From positions 1 to 64,000 of the forward strand of contig CANRDI010000002.1 of assembly GCA_947629335.1 (NCBI GenBank): 64,000 nt of DNA. The letters run 5' to 3'. Made by a program: the position numbers and the translations under genes. Origin of the DNA: an uncultured Clostridia bacterium (GTDB lineage Bacteria; Bacillota; Clostridia; Oscillospirales; Ruminococcaceae). The notes below the pieces were generated by a model. That model was not told the DNA's origin. It was given only the letters and a program-made list of their open reading frames with translations, and did not search any database. Numbering within the stretch: position 1 is the first letter of the stretch; each line of letters opens with the position of its first letter. This document shows, piece by piece, positions 9,206 through 17,889 of the stretch.

Positions 9206-10527
9206 TTCTTGCTCTCATCAACTTTATCCACTTCGAGAAACTTCTTGTGGGGGAGTGGCTTTTCGAGCAGCTTGTAATAAATGTGAATCTCACGCGGTCT
9301 GTCCTTCGCGTACTCGTCAATGGTTATGTACTCGATCAATTCCAAGCACATCTCGCGTGTAAGCTCCTGTACATCGGTGTACTTCTTTAACCGCTTGATA
9401 AACTCGTCGACATCGTTTTCGCCCTGTTTAACGGCATTAAGCTTTGATTCAAGTTGCCAAACTTCCTCGGAAAGCGATTTCTGCTCAGCCTGATACTTTT
9501 CCAACAGGTTTACGCACACATCTTCGGGGATTTTGCCAAGCACTTTATCCTCATAAATTGCGGGTATAAGTTTCTCCAACTCGGAAAGTCTGTATTGTCC
9601 ATCGTGTAAACGCTTTTGTTCTTCGGCAGACTGTTTTGAGTTTATCTGCTCTTTCTTTGAAAGAAATTGTTTGCGAGCAAATTCTTCATCTTCCAAGACT
9701 AGCGCCGCCATTAAACGGATATCCGCAAGCACCAGCGCGTTAATATCTTTCATTTTGATATAATGGCTCGTGCAATAAAATTTACCGAAACGATTATATG
9801 CTCCGCATTGGTAATTGTGGCGAATGTACTTTCGCGGTTTCTTTTTGCTCCCATTTGTAGTGTTGTTCGTACAAAGCCGCATTTTCTCTCCGCAATCAGC
9901 GCAAAACATCAACCCGCTCAGTGGCATTGTTTCTCCCTTTTTGGTTTTCTTGCCTTGACTGACCGACTTTTCGATCTTGCGAACTTTGTCCCAAATTTCC
10001 TGCGAAATGATTGGCTCGTGAGTATTGTAAACGATCACCCACTCGGATTGGTCTTTCTTGACAGTCTTATGGTTTTTATAAGAAACAGTTGTAGTCCTCA
10101 TCTGCGCAAGATGACCGAGGTAGGTTGGATTTTTGCAGATCGCTGTAATGCGTTCCGTACACCATAAGTGATTTGTTCGGCGCGGATTCGGCTTGCCAAG
10201 TTTCGCGTAATAGTAATCCGACGGAATAGGGATTTTTTCTTCGTTGAGCTTATCGGCGATGTGGCGAGGGCTTATTCCTTGCGAGCGCATTTCAAAAATT
10301 CTGCGAACAACACTCGCTGCGGGTTCATCTATTGCGGGTAAGTGTTTTTCATCATCTCCCTTTACATACCCATATGGCGCGGCAGTTGCGCGATACTTTC
10401 CGGCTTTGCAATTTGCTTCGATTACCGATTTTATTTTCTTTGACGTAGAAGCGGAATGCCATTCGTTGAATAAATTCACGATTGGCATCATATCCATTGC
10501 GGAGGTATCTTTATTAGCGGTATCCAC
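9196..10527 (-). pseudogene. Large serine recombinase remnant lacking the catalytic domain
   Basis: The 443-residue reading frame has the recombinase domain (GKYRATAAPYGYVKGDD...), the zinc beta-ribbon (LMFCADCGEKMRLC ... YQCGAYNRFGKFYCTSHYI) and the C-terminal coiled coil of phage/ICE-type large serine recombinases. The frame stays open upstream to about 10595, encoding a recognisable YYIFPTYNIRFIALSDNVDT segment. The roughly 100-residue N-terminal resolvase domain with the catalytic serine is absent, and no start codon fits. It is therefore a truncated relic of the enzyme that moved a mobile element here. Conservation of the remaining frame suggests the truncation is recent. Confidence 0.85.
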
Positions 10528-10616
10528 ATTGTCGCTTAATGCAATAAACCGAATATTGTAAGTCGGAAAGATGTAATATAATTTACACAGACGAACAAAA
10601 ACAAAAGGGGCATACT

Positions 10617-11693
10617 ATGAAACGATCAGAAACCTGAAGGGTCACACCGTTTGAAAAATTTGCTTGGAACAATGACAAGAGTAAACTTGTAATTAAGCTG
10701 CCGTTTAAAGCTATTGAAAATCCTCTTCTCCTCTATATAGAGTTTGGAGATAACTCGGAGCGCTTTTATCTTGGGGAGGAAAAAGCCGTTCGGCAGATCG
10801 CAGAAAACCCAGACTTCTTATCAAAGCACAAAGGCTCGGTTCTTATGTTATCCGAGGAACGACCGCTCGGTAGTCTGCTGATGGACAGCTACGATTTTGT
10901 GACGAACAACTTACAGTCGGTAAAAAATATCTTCCGCTCAATGCTGCATTCTATTGACAGCGGCAACAGTGAGAAAACCTCCGATTATAAAATGCTCGAA
11001 AAGCTGTGGCATGATGGCAACGTCTTTCAGCGAATCATCATTAACTACCTTTTCTGTAAGTTTTATCAGGTCAAGCACTTGGCAGCGAACGGAACGGCGG
11101 GTTTCCTCGCCTACACCGCCGAGCGCAGACGGGAGATGTATTCAGAATTGGAGCAGAGCATGGAGCAAGAGTTTGATTTGCTTGCTCACAACCCGACCAC
11201 CCTCTCAAATTTGAAGCAGATTCATTAAAGGGCTAACCTCACCGAAAAAATATTTTGTTCGACCTTCGCAGAGTTTTATGTGCAGTACATATCCTGCCTA
11301 TCGGATCGCAATTTATTTTTTAGAGTATGTCCCAGATGTGGAAAGGCGTTTTTCACCAACACCTCACGGCGGCGATACCACAACGAATGTGCCAAGTTGC
11401 AAGACAAAGACAACAAGCTCCATAGCCAACACTCACTTGAACAGGACAGTTTCTACAAGCAATGTCAAGAAGAACGATACGGCTACAATAATTTTCGCAG
11501 GGGTAAGGTTTTTGGACTTGGCAGTAAAAAGCTTCAGGCCGAATACCTTGCACTCTTCGAGAAATTTAAAAGAGAGTTAGCAAAGCAGAAAAAGAAATTG
11601 CAAAGCAATAATGCGGCGGCGTATAGAACAGCTGTTAACACTTGGTTAGAGAAAATTGTCCGTGCTAGAGAAGACCTTGAAGAAAAATTCTAA
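10617..11693 (+). pseudogene. Zinc-ribbon accessory gene broken by two stop codons (DUF6076-like)
   Basis: One continuous frame can be read from ATG 10617 (AAAGGGG upstream) to 11693, interrupted by TGA at 10635 and TAA at 11226. Translation through both stops gives a helical protein of about 358 codons. It ends with a CPRCGKAFFTNTSRRRYHNECAKLQ zinc-ribbon and a Lys-rich helix, an architecture that recalls DUF6076 proteins of clostridial mobile elements (low-confidence family call). Both halves read smoothly in the same frame, so two nonsense mutations are simpler than two separate genes. Function is unknown. Confidence 0.65.
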
Positions 11694-11711
11694 TCTTTGC
11701 TTGACTAAAAA

Positions 11712-11755
11712 ATCCGCTCCCCTTAATGATCTAACATCAAGGGGAGCAGAGATTT
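11712..11755 (+). terminator. Intrinsic terminator-like hairpin
   Basis: GCTCCCCTT (11715-11723) pairs with AAGGGGAGC (11738-11746), followed by AGAGATTTTCT, right after the broken zinc-ribbon gene. The right arm also resembles the CCGAGGGGTAGCA block of the following repeats. Confidence 0.6.
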
Positions 11756-11793
11756 TCTAAATGGTATAACCTTGCGGAGTAAAACGCGAGTAA

Positions 11794-12082
11794 TAAGTTA
11801 GTCACAGATAACCTATCCTGCCGAAAATTTCCGGTGCTGAGAAATCCGAGGGGTAGGCATTCTTTATTTGGAGTATGGGATTAGAGTTAGTCTTGGTTAA
11901 TCGCTTTTCCGTTTGCAAGTCCAAATCCCAAGCCCGAGGGGTCAGCACTCTCTAACAAAAATACAAATCGCGAGTTAGTCTAGGGCAACCAATTTTCCCT
12001 CACATAAATGCTCAAAGAAAATCCGAGGGGGTAGCATCCCCGAATGAAAAACCATAGCCGGAGTTAGTCTAGGGAGTAACCA
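11794..12082. repeat. Array of 88-89 bp imperfect tandem repeats
   Basis: The motif GTTAGTC recurs at 11797, 11886, 11974 and 12063 (spacing 89, 88, 89), followed in the better copies by TAGGG-nAACCAAT. A second block, CCGAGGGGT(A/C)GCA, recurs at 11846, 11934 and 12023 (spacing 88, 89). Sequence between the blocks is diverged but of constant length. No coding potential is evident. The last unit runs into the palindromic element described next. Confidence 0.75.
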
Positions 12083-12251
12083 ATCCGAGAGAAAAAAGCT
12101 AAAAATTCAGAGTACGTATTCTTGACGTTTTGGTAATGTTAGCAAGCAGAGAAAGTCCCGTATTCTATGGAACTTTCTTCCAAATCGAGGGTAACCCTCT
12201 CGATTTGGGGTTTAGGGAACCCAACCCTAAACATCGTTACCCCAGACTAAC
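12063..12251. other. Multi-hairpin palindromic element (candidate structured RNA or MITE)
   Basis: Terminal inverted repeats GTTAGTCTAGGGAGTAAC (12063-12080) and GTTACCCCAGACTAAC (12236-12251) enclose three consecutive hairpins: GAAAGT/ACTTTC (12151-12156 with 12172-12177), CAAATCGAG/CTCGATTTG (12181-12189 with 12199-12207) and GTTTAGGG/CCCTAAAC (12210-12217 with 12225-12232). Together they would fold into a closed multibranch structure in RNA or single-stranded DNA. The left end is also the last unit of the 88-bp repeat array. No transposase or reverse transcriptase is adjacent. Confidence 0.65.
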
Positions 12252-12409
12252 CTGCGCACAACTACAAAAATTATTAGGAAAAACTAACTATGCTAAAGTA
12301 AAAACAGGTCAAAGATCAGAGAGAGCCGTGAAGAACAATACTATTGACTGCAAGTTTTATAACAGCAGTAGATGTCGCTGAGACAGAAAATTGCACTTTC
12401 CATCAAAAG

Positions 12410-12442
12410 TTAAAGACTTGTTAAGAATTTATATGCTATAAT
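12410..12442 (+). promoter_or_regulatory. Promoter of the ABC operon with response-regulator direct repeat
   Basis: TTAAAG-ACTTG-TTAAGA (12410-12426) is a direct repeat of half-sites 11 bp apart, the spacing expected for an OmpR-family dimer. It ends 10 bp before TATAAT (12437-12442), which has an extended-10 TGC. This arrangement is typical of activator-dependent promoters, and the regulator is likely the response regulator encoded at 15726. Confidence 0.6.
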
Positions 12443-12485
12443 CAGAGCATAGAGAAAATCAAACACAAGAAAAGAGGTATGCAAT

Positions 12486-14846
12486 ATGTTCTGGAGGATA
12501 TTGAAGAAAGACCTGAAACGCAAGAAAACGATGAACGTCATTCTGCTGCTGTTTATCATTTTATGCTCAATGTTTGCAGCGGCGGCGGTGAACAACATCA
12601 TAGCCGTCACAGACGGCATCGAGCATTATTTCGACGCCGCGGGCGTTCCCGATGTTACCGTGACGATGATGAACAGTAGGGAAAACAATCTCGAGGAAAA
12701 GATTGGAGAACTTGCCCACGTCAAAGAGATAAGAACCGAGCATTGGCTGTGTGTATCCAGCTCAAAGTATTTCAGGCATAACGGAAAAAAGCTTGATAAT
12801 TTCGCGAATGCAGCCTGGTTGCTTTCCGATAGTGAAATGGCTATCAACTATTTCGATGAGAACAATAACATCATCGAAAGCGTGGACAAGGGATGCTTTT
12901 ATGCCAATGCCCCTTTTTTACAGAACCTTACGATAAAAGAGGGCGACGAGGTGGAACTTACTGTCGGTAACAGTCATCTCACACTTAAGTTTATGGGACG
13001 GTTCAAAGGTGCGCTGTTTGGTTCGGGAAACTCGAATCCCCCATATCTTATCATGAACTCTGCTGACTATGACTATCTTGACAAGGACGAAGCCGTTCAT
13101 ATCATGAATGGCAGGCAGTTTTGTGTAAATACATCAGATATTGATGAAATAAGGGAACTTGCAAAGAACTATAACGGTGTATATGTCAGCACATGGGAAG
13201 AAAACAAGAGTATTTATCTCTATGATATGCTTTTGGCTTATGCCTTAATGATAATCAGCGTTGTGCTGATGTTCACAGCTTTTGTGGTGCTGCGTTTCAC
13301 AATAGACTTTACGATCAGTGAGGAATTTCGTGAGATCGGTGTGATGAAGGCAGTCGGTATCGATAACGACAGTATAAGAAGCCTGTATATTGTCAAATAT
13401 CTTGCCATTGCTGTGGTTGGTGCACTGATAGGGTATTTTAGTTCCGTCCCTCTCGGGGATATGATGATGAAAACAGTATCGGAACATATGGTTCTTGGTA
13501 GCGAGAGCGGCACTATGATAGGGTGTTTCAGTTCTGCGGCGGTAGTTATGATTATCCTGCTGTTCTGCTATGGCTGCACACGCAGAGTCAATAAACTCTC
13601 ACCGATTGATGCGGTAAGAAACGGGCAAACGGGAGAGCGCTTCCGAAAAAGAAGCCTTATGCGCTTAGGACGTTCAAAGCTGCCGCAGGCTGCATTTTTC
13701 CCGGTCAATGATGTGTTCAGCTCACCGAAGCAGTTTTCTATTATAACAATTGTATTTACGCTCTGTATTCTGTTGATGACGATCATGTCAAATTTTATGT
13801 TGACATTAAAAAGTGAAAAACTGCTACGCTTCTTCGATGTACCTTCAAGCGAAGCGCATATCATGGAGAGCGAAATATGTGGAGAGGTCCTTGTAGATCA
13901 GGGTACGTATAAGCAGATCATCGCAGATATCGAAAAGCTCCTTGCCGATAATGGAATGCCCGGCAAATGTACAATGACGATAAGTGCGCAGTTTGAAACA
14001 TCACACGAAGGCAAAACGGAAAAGGTTAATTTCCGCGTCGTGAAAGGGGAAACAAATGACACGTTCTATGTAGACGAAGGCAGCGCGCCACAGAAGACAG
14101 ACGAGATCGCCGTAACGGCAGGCACCCTCGATAACCTGGACGCAGAGATCGGCGACAAGGTAACGGCAGTAATAAATGAGAAAGAGTATGAGTTTATGAT
14201 CACGGGAACATTTTCTTCGTTCGTCAACACCACTAACGCCGCTTTTCTATATAAAGATTTTGACCTCGGACATCAGGGGGCGAGTAATGTGATGGGCGTG
14301 CAGATACACTTTGACGGCAGTCCCGACAAGGAGCGGATAAACCAAAACATTGATAAGCTGAGAAGCTTGCTCGAAACTGACAAGGTGTATTCGACCACGG
14401 ATTACATTAATAATTTTACGGGAATGTCCGATACGCTGAATGCGACCAAGAAGATGATGATGATTATTACTGTGATCGTAACGGCATTGATTGTCATACT
14501 CATGGAGCGTTCGTTCATCTCAAAGGAAAAGAGCGAGATTGCACTGATGAAAGCGGTGGGCATCGGGAACGGCAGTATCATCCTGCAACATTCGCTCAGA
14601 TTTGTGATCGTATCGGTCATTGCCTGCATTGTTTCGACCGCGTTGCTTATGCCGATCAGCAACGTAATGATGAATTGGATAGGTAACATGATTGGCGATA
14701 TATCAGGCTTGCAATGCGATTTTGACCCGCTGGAAATATTTGTGGTCTGCCCGGCAATTCTCATCGGCGTGACCGTCATAGGCTCGTTCCTAACGGCGCT
14801 TTACACAAAAACGATCAAGGCTTCCGATACGGCAAGCATAGAATAA
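12486..14846 (+). CDS. ABC transporter permease, FtsX/MacB-type, 8 TM
   Basis: The 786-residue membrane protein has an N-terminal TM (about 18-38), a large extracytoplasmic domain, three TMs (about 250-365) forming one FtsX domain, and a fourth near 425. A second external domain and three C-terminal TMs (about 650-775) form the second FtsX half. FtsX-specific blocks EEFREIGVMKAVGI and EKSEIALMKAVGIGN are seen in the two halves. It pairs with the ATPase 13 bp downstream. Such permeases move or sense antimicrobial peptides or act mechanically rather than importing small solutes. Two-component genes follow, so resistance or sensing of an envelope-active peptide is the best inference. Confidence 0.88.
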   Translation: MFWRILKKDLKRKKTMNVILLLFIILCSMFAAAAVNNIIAVTDGIEHYFDAAGVPDVTVTMMNSRENNLEEKIGELAHVKEIRTEHWLCVSSSKYFRHNGKKLDNFANAAWLLSDSEMAINYFDENNNIIESVDKGCFYANAPFLQNLTIKEGDEVELTVGNSHLTLKFMGRFKGALFGSGNSNPPYLIMNSADYDYLDKDEAVHIMNGRQFCVNTSDIDEIRELAKNYNGVYVSTWEENKSIYLYDMLLAYALMIISVVLMFTAFVVLRFTIDFTISEEFREIGVMKAVGIDNDSIRSLYIVKYLAIAVVGALIGYFSSVPLGDMMMKTVSEHMVLGSESGTMIGCFSSAAVVMIILLFCYGCTRRVNKLSPIDAVRNGQTGERFRKRSLMRLGRSKLPQAAFFPVNDVFSSPKQFSIITIVFTLCILLMTIMSNFMLTLKSEKLLRFFDVPSSEAHIMESEICGEVLVDQGTYKQIIADIEKLLADNGMPGKCTMTISAQFETSHEGKTEKVNFRVVKGETNDTFYVDEGSAPQKTDEIAVTAGTLDNLDAEIGDKVTAVINEKEYEFMITGTFSSFVNTTNAAFLYKDFDLGHQGASNVMGVQIHFDGSPDKERINQNIDKLRSLLETDKVYSTTDYINNFTGMSDTLNATKKMMMIITVIVTALIVILMERSFISKEKSEIALMKAVGIGNGSIILQHSLRFVIVSVIACIVSTALLMPISNVMMNWIGNMIGDISGLQCDFDPLEIFVVCPAILIGVTVIGSFLTALYTKTIKASDTASIE

Positions 14847-14859
14847 GGAGGACAACATA

Positions 14860-15633
14860 ATGAATAATACGGTTTTACAGACAAAGGGTCTTTGCAAGAC
14901 ATATATCGTAAACAAGCGTCAAAATAACGTGTTGAAAAACGTCGATCTGACGATTGTCGAGGGTGAAATGGTAGCGGTCATGGGACCGTCCGGCTCGGGC
15001 AAAAGCACGCTGCTCTACTGCGTTTCGGGAATGGATCGAGCGACCTCGGGAGAGGTGTACTTTAACGGCATAGAAACGGCAAAACTTGGCGAAAGGCAGC
15101 TTGCAAGGCTCAGGCTTGACGAAATGGGCTTTATTTTTCAGCAGATGTATATGATGAAAAATCTTTCGGTGCTTGATAATATCATTTTTCCTGCGGTAAA
15201 GTCAAAAAAGAATAAAGAGAGCCGCAGGCAGATTGAGGAGCGCGGCAGAGCGCTTATGCGCAGGCTCGGCATCGACGACGTGGGCGGCAATGACATCAAC
15301 GAGGTATCCGGCGGACAGCTTCAAAGGGCTTGCATTTGCCGAAGTATGATAAACAATCCCGGGATAATCTTTGCCGACGAGCCTACCGGCGCTCTCAATC
15401 GTGCAAGCTCCGATGAGGTCATGAACGAGCTGCTTTCCCTCAACCGTGACGGTACGACAATCATGTGCGTAACTCACGACCCAAAGGTCGCCGCCAAGTG
15501 CAGCAGAGTGCTTTACATTGTGGACGGTGGTATCGTCGGTGAAAAGGAAATGGAACATTTCGGCGGCGGTGACAAGGAGCTTCGTGACCGTGAAAGAGAA
15601 TTGAATAACTGGCTTATGGAACAGGGCTGGTAA
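14860..15633 (+). CDS. ABC transporter ATP-binding protein (MacB/BceA-like)
   Basis: A 257-residue ATPase with Walker A GPSGSGKST (about 43-51), Q-loop FIFQQMYMMKNL, signature VSGGQLQRACICRSM, Walker B GIIFADEPTGAL and switch His in CVTHDP. The C-terminal extension (KELRDRERELNNWLMEQGW) is typical of peptide-resistance ATPases that partner FtsX-like permeases. A perfect AGGAGG site precedes the ATG. It powers the permease encoded immediately upstream. Confidence 0.92.
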   Translation: MNNTVLQTKGLCKTYIVNKRQNNVLKNVDLTIVEGEMVAVMGPSGSGKSTLLYCVSGMDRATSGEVYFNGIETAKLGERQLARLRLDEMGFIFQQMYMMKNLSVLDNIIFPAVKSKKNKESRRQIEERGRALMRRLGIDDVGGNDINEVSGGQLQRACICRSMINNPGIIFADEPTGALNRASSDEVMNELLSLNRDGTTIMCVTHDPKVAAKCSRVLYIVDGGIVGEKEMEHFGGGDKELRDRERELNNWLMEQGW

Positions 15634-15639
15634 TTAAAG

Positions 15640-15685
15640 ATAAGAGGTAAGAGGTTGGAAGTTTGGTTCTGACCTCTTGCTATAT
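15640..15685 (+). repeat. AGGTAAGA-type intergenic repeat with weak hairpin
   Basis: AAGAGGTAAGAGGTTGG is followed by a GACCTCTT complement, between the ATPase and regulator genes. It resembles the element at 60479-60540. It may attenuate read-through, but its T-run is poor. Confidence 0.4.
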
Positions 15686-15725
15686 TTATGTAAATGTGGT
15701 AAAATAATTAACAGGTGGTGATCTT

Positions 15726-16388
15726 ATGACCGATATTCTGATAGTGGAAGATGATAAGGAACTGGCAGATCTGCTGACCGATTTCCTACGCGAGGAGGGC
15801 TATACCGTGTCAAGCGTGGACAGCGGAGAACGTGCCGTGCAGCTCTTTGAACGATATGGCGCAAAACTTGTGGTGCTTGACATCAATCTCCCCGATGTAA
15901 ACGGCTTTGCAGTATGTTCCAAGCTGCGGGAAAATGCGGATACTCCTATACTAATCGTAAGCTCAAGGACGGAAAAAGATGATAAGCTGAACGGCTTTGA
16001 CCTCGGTGCCGATGATTATATTGAGAAGCCCTATGACATAGATATTCTTATCGCTAAGATCAAGGGGATATTCAAGCGGCGGTATCAGCGTGAGATATTG
16101 TCGGCGGACGGTGTGACACTCAACCTTGCGGATAAAACGGCGGTTATCGACGGAAAGCCCGTGGAACTGCCTTCAAAGGAGTTTGATCTGTTGGCGCTTC
16201 TGATTGAGAATCAAGGCAAGGCTCTGAAAAAAGAATACCTGTTCAGCACTGTCTGGGGCAGCGACAGCGATTCGGAGCTGCAAACGCTTCACGTGCATAT
16301 CAATCGAATTCGTCAGAAGCTCGGTGATGATCCCAGGAACGCAAAGCGTTTGCTTACCGTCTGGGGCGTGGGGTATAAGTTTGTATGA
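15726..16388 (+). CDS. OmpR-family response regulator
   Basis: A 220-residue regulator. The receiver domain contains the acidic pocket VEDD, the phosphoacceptor Asp in VVLDINLPDVNGF (about 55), Thr/Ser in IVSSRT and Lys in EKPYD. The C-terminal winged helix includes LPSKEFDLLALLIENQGK and HVHINRIRQKLGDD...TVWGVGYKFV. It overlaps the sensor kinase gene by ATGA (translational coupling). It probably binds the TTAA-G direct repeat upstream of the ABC operon. Confidence 0.93.
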   Translation: MTDILIVEDDKELADLLTDFLREEGYTVSSVDSGERAVQLFERYGAKLVVLDINLPDVNGFAVCSKLRENADTPILIVSSRTEKDDKLNGFDLGADDYIEKPYDIDILIAKIKGIFKRRYQREILSADGVTLNLADKTAVIDGKPVELPSKEFDLLALLIENQGKALKKEYLFSTVWGSDSDSELQTLHVHINRIRQKLGDDPRNAKRLLTVWGVGYKFV

Positions 16389-17596
16389 AGACTTTCGGAA
16401 AATTGTGTATCGCGGTGATTACCATATTTCTTTTACTGACAGCGGTATTGAATATACTTCTTGTGAAAGCGAAAGACAATAATGAGGGTATTTACCGTGT
16501 TGAAGCCAAGCGGCTTGCCGATGAGATAACGGAAATCGGCAATTACGACCTTGAAAAATATCCCCACATTACGGGAGTGTTCACGGGTGATTATCTCTAC
16601 CGTTCCGATGAGCATTATCTTATCATAGAAGCGGGCGGAGCGCTTTACCGTGTTGAGTATACCGTTGGAAACGAACAGCATAGCATTGTGGCGGTAAACT
16701 GTGTATTGGGTGCGCTGTTCCTGCTGACGACGGGGCTTTTGTATTATATCCGAAAGCATATCATCGTACCGTTCAGTAGGCTGAACGACGTTCCTCGGGA
16801 GCTTGCGAGGGGCAATCTTGCTGTTCAGATACCCGAAGAAAAAAGCCGCTTTTTTGGTAAATTCACATGGGGTGTTAATCTCCTGCGTGAGAGTATCGAA
16901 GCCAGCCGTAAAAAAGAGATCACAATGCAAAGGGAGAAAAAACTTTTGCTGCTCTCCCTTTCCCACGACATAAAAACGCCTTTGTCGGCGATCAAGCTGA
17001 ATGCAAAGGCGCTTGCCAAGGGATTATACAAGGACGAGGAAAAACGGTGTGCCGCTGCCGAGAGCATCAATACCCGTGCAGATGAGATAGAGCGTTTTGT
17101 CAGCGAGATCACAAAAGCGGCAAGCGAGGACTTTATGAGTTTTGAGGTCACATTGGGAGAGGCTTTTCTCAGCAGCGTTATCACAAGAATAGATGCGAGA
17201 TATGCTTCTCAGCTTGCCATGTCGGGAACGGAGTTTACAATACGAAAATATGATGACTGTATTCTTTCCTGCGACCCCGACCGCCTTGCGGAGTGTTTGC
17301 AAAATCTGATAGAAAATGCGATCAAATACGGCGACGGCAGACGAATTGAGCTCGGCTTTGATAAAATGGACGGCTGTGAGCTTATCACGGTATCAAATAC
17401 AGGCTGTACGCTTGAACCGAAAGAGCTGCCGCAGATATTCGAGAGCTTTCATCGCGGAAATAATGCGGATAAAACACAAGGCAACGGACTTGGACTTTTT
17501 ATCTGCAAACGGCTGATGTTGCTTATGGGCGGAGAGGTGTATGCGGATATTCGTGACGGGCGCTTTTTCGTTACATTGGTTGTGAAACTGGCGTAA
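16385..17596 (+). CDS. Sensor histidine kinase
   Basis: A 403-residue membrane kinase with TM helices at about 9-27 and 98-122 flanking a short (about 70-residue) extracytoplasmic loop, then a HAMP-like linker (FSRLNDVPRELARGN). The H-box is SHDIKTPLSAIKLNAKAL, the N-box LIENAIKYG and the G-box GNGLGLFICKRL. It is the cognate partner of the overlapping response regulator. The small sensor loop plus the adjacent FtsX-type transporter suggest that the transporter does the sensing, as in Bce-type modules (inference). Confidence 0.93.
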   Translation: MKTFGKLCIAVITIFLLLTAVLNILLVKAKDNNEGIYRVEAKRLADEITEIGNYDLEKYPHITGVFTGDYLYRSDEHYLIIEAGGALYRVEYTVGNEQHSIVAVNCVLGALFLLTTGLLYYIRKHIIVPFSRLNDVPRELARGNLAVQIPEEKSRFFGKFTWGVNLLRESIEASRKKEITMQREKKLLLLSLSHDIKTPLSAIKLNAKALAKGLYKDEEKRCAAAESINTRADEIERFVSEITKAASEDFMSFEVTLGEAFLSSVITRIDARYASQLAMSGTEFTIRKYDDCILSCDPDRLAECLQNLIENAIKYGDGRRIELGFDKMDGCELITVSNTGCTLEPKELPQIFESFHRGNNADKTQGNGLGLFICKRLMLLMGGEVYADIRDGRFFVTLVVKLA

Positions 17597-17781
17597 AGTG
17601 ACGGTTGCTTGTTCGGGGGGGGAAAAATTGCAACTCCATTGTTAGATATAATAAAGTCGTCTATTTGTTATAATTTTATTGGCTTGTATCATTGTAGAAA
17701 TTAGAGGTTATATTTTAGATAGAACTACAATAGGTTATTTACGTATCATATTACAAAATCAATCTTAAACATATAAAAAGA

Positions 17782-17820
17782 CAGGTACTTTTCAAAAGCA
17801 CCTGCCTATTTCGTTTTTGA
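17782..17820. terminator. Bidirectional terminator
   Basis: CAGGTACTTTT-C-AAAAGCACCTG is a stem with one mismatch followed by a T-rich tract (TATTTCGTTTTT). It lies between the rightward kinase operon and the leftward TIR-SIR2 gene. Apart from this, the 17597-17889 gap is AT-rich and shows nothing else recognisable. Confidence 0.65.
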
Positions 17821-17889
17821 CTTGACATATATGTCTTTGGAAGATTTTGACAGAGGGTTCAGAGCATATCACAACAATTTTTTTAATCA

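Noticed and set aside
11797-12069. Integron attC sites (GTT motif)
   Set aside because: GTTAGTC does not fit GTTRRRY, and there is no integron integrase or cassette structure.
11794-12082. CRISPR array
   Set aside because: The period is 88-89 bp, repeats are imperfect, spacers are not of spacer length and no cas genes are near.
12063-12251. Retron ncRNA
   Set aside because: Inverted termini with inner hairpins resemble msr-msd, but no reverse transcriptase gene is nearby and no conserved branching G could be placed.
12130-12381. ORF across the multi-hairpin element
   Set aside because: Its peptide derives from palindromic DNA, it has no ribosome-binding site and there is no family similarity.
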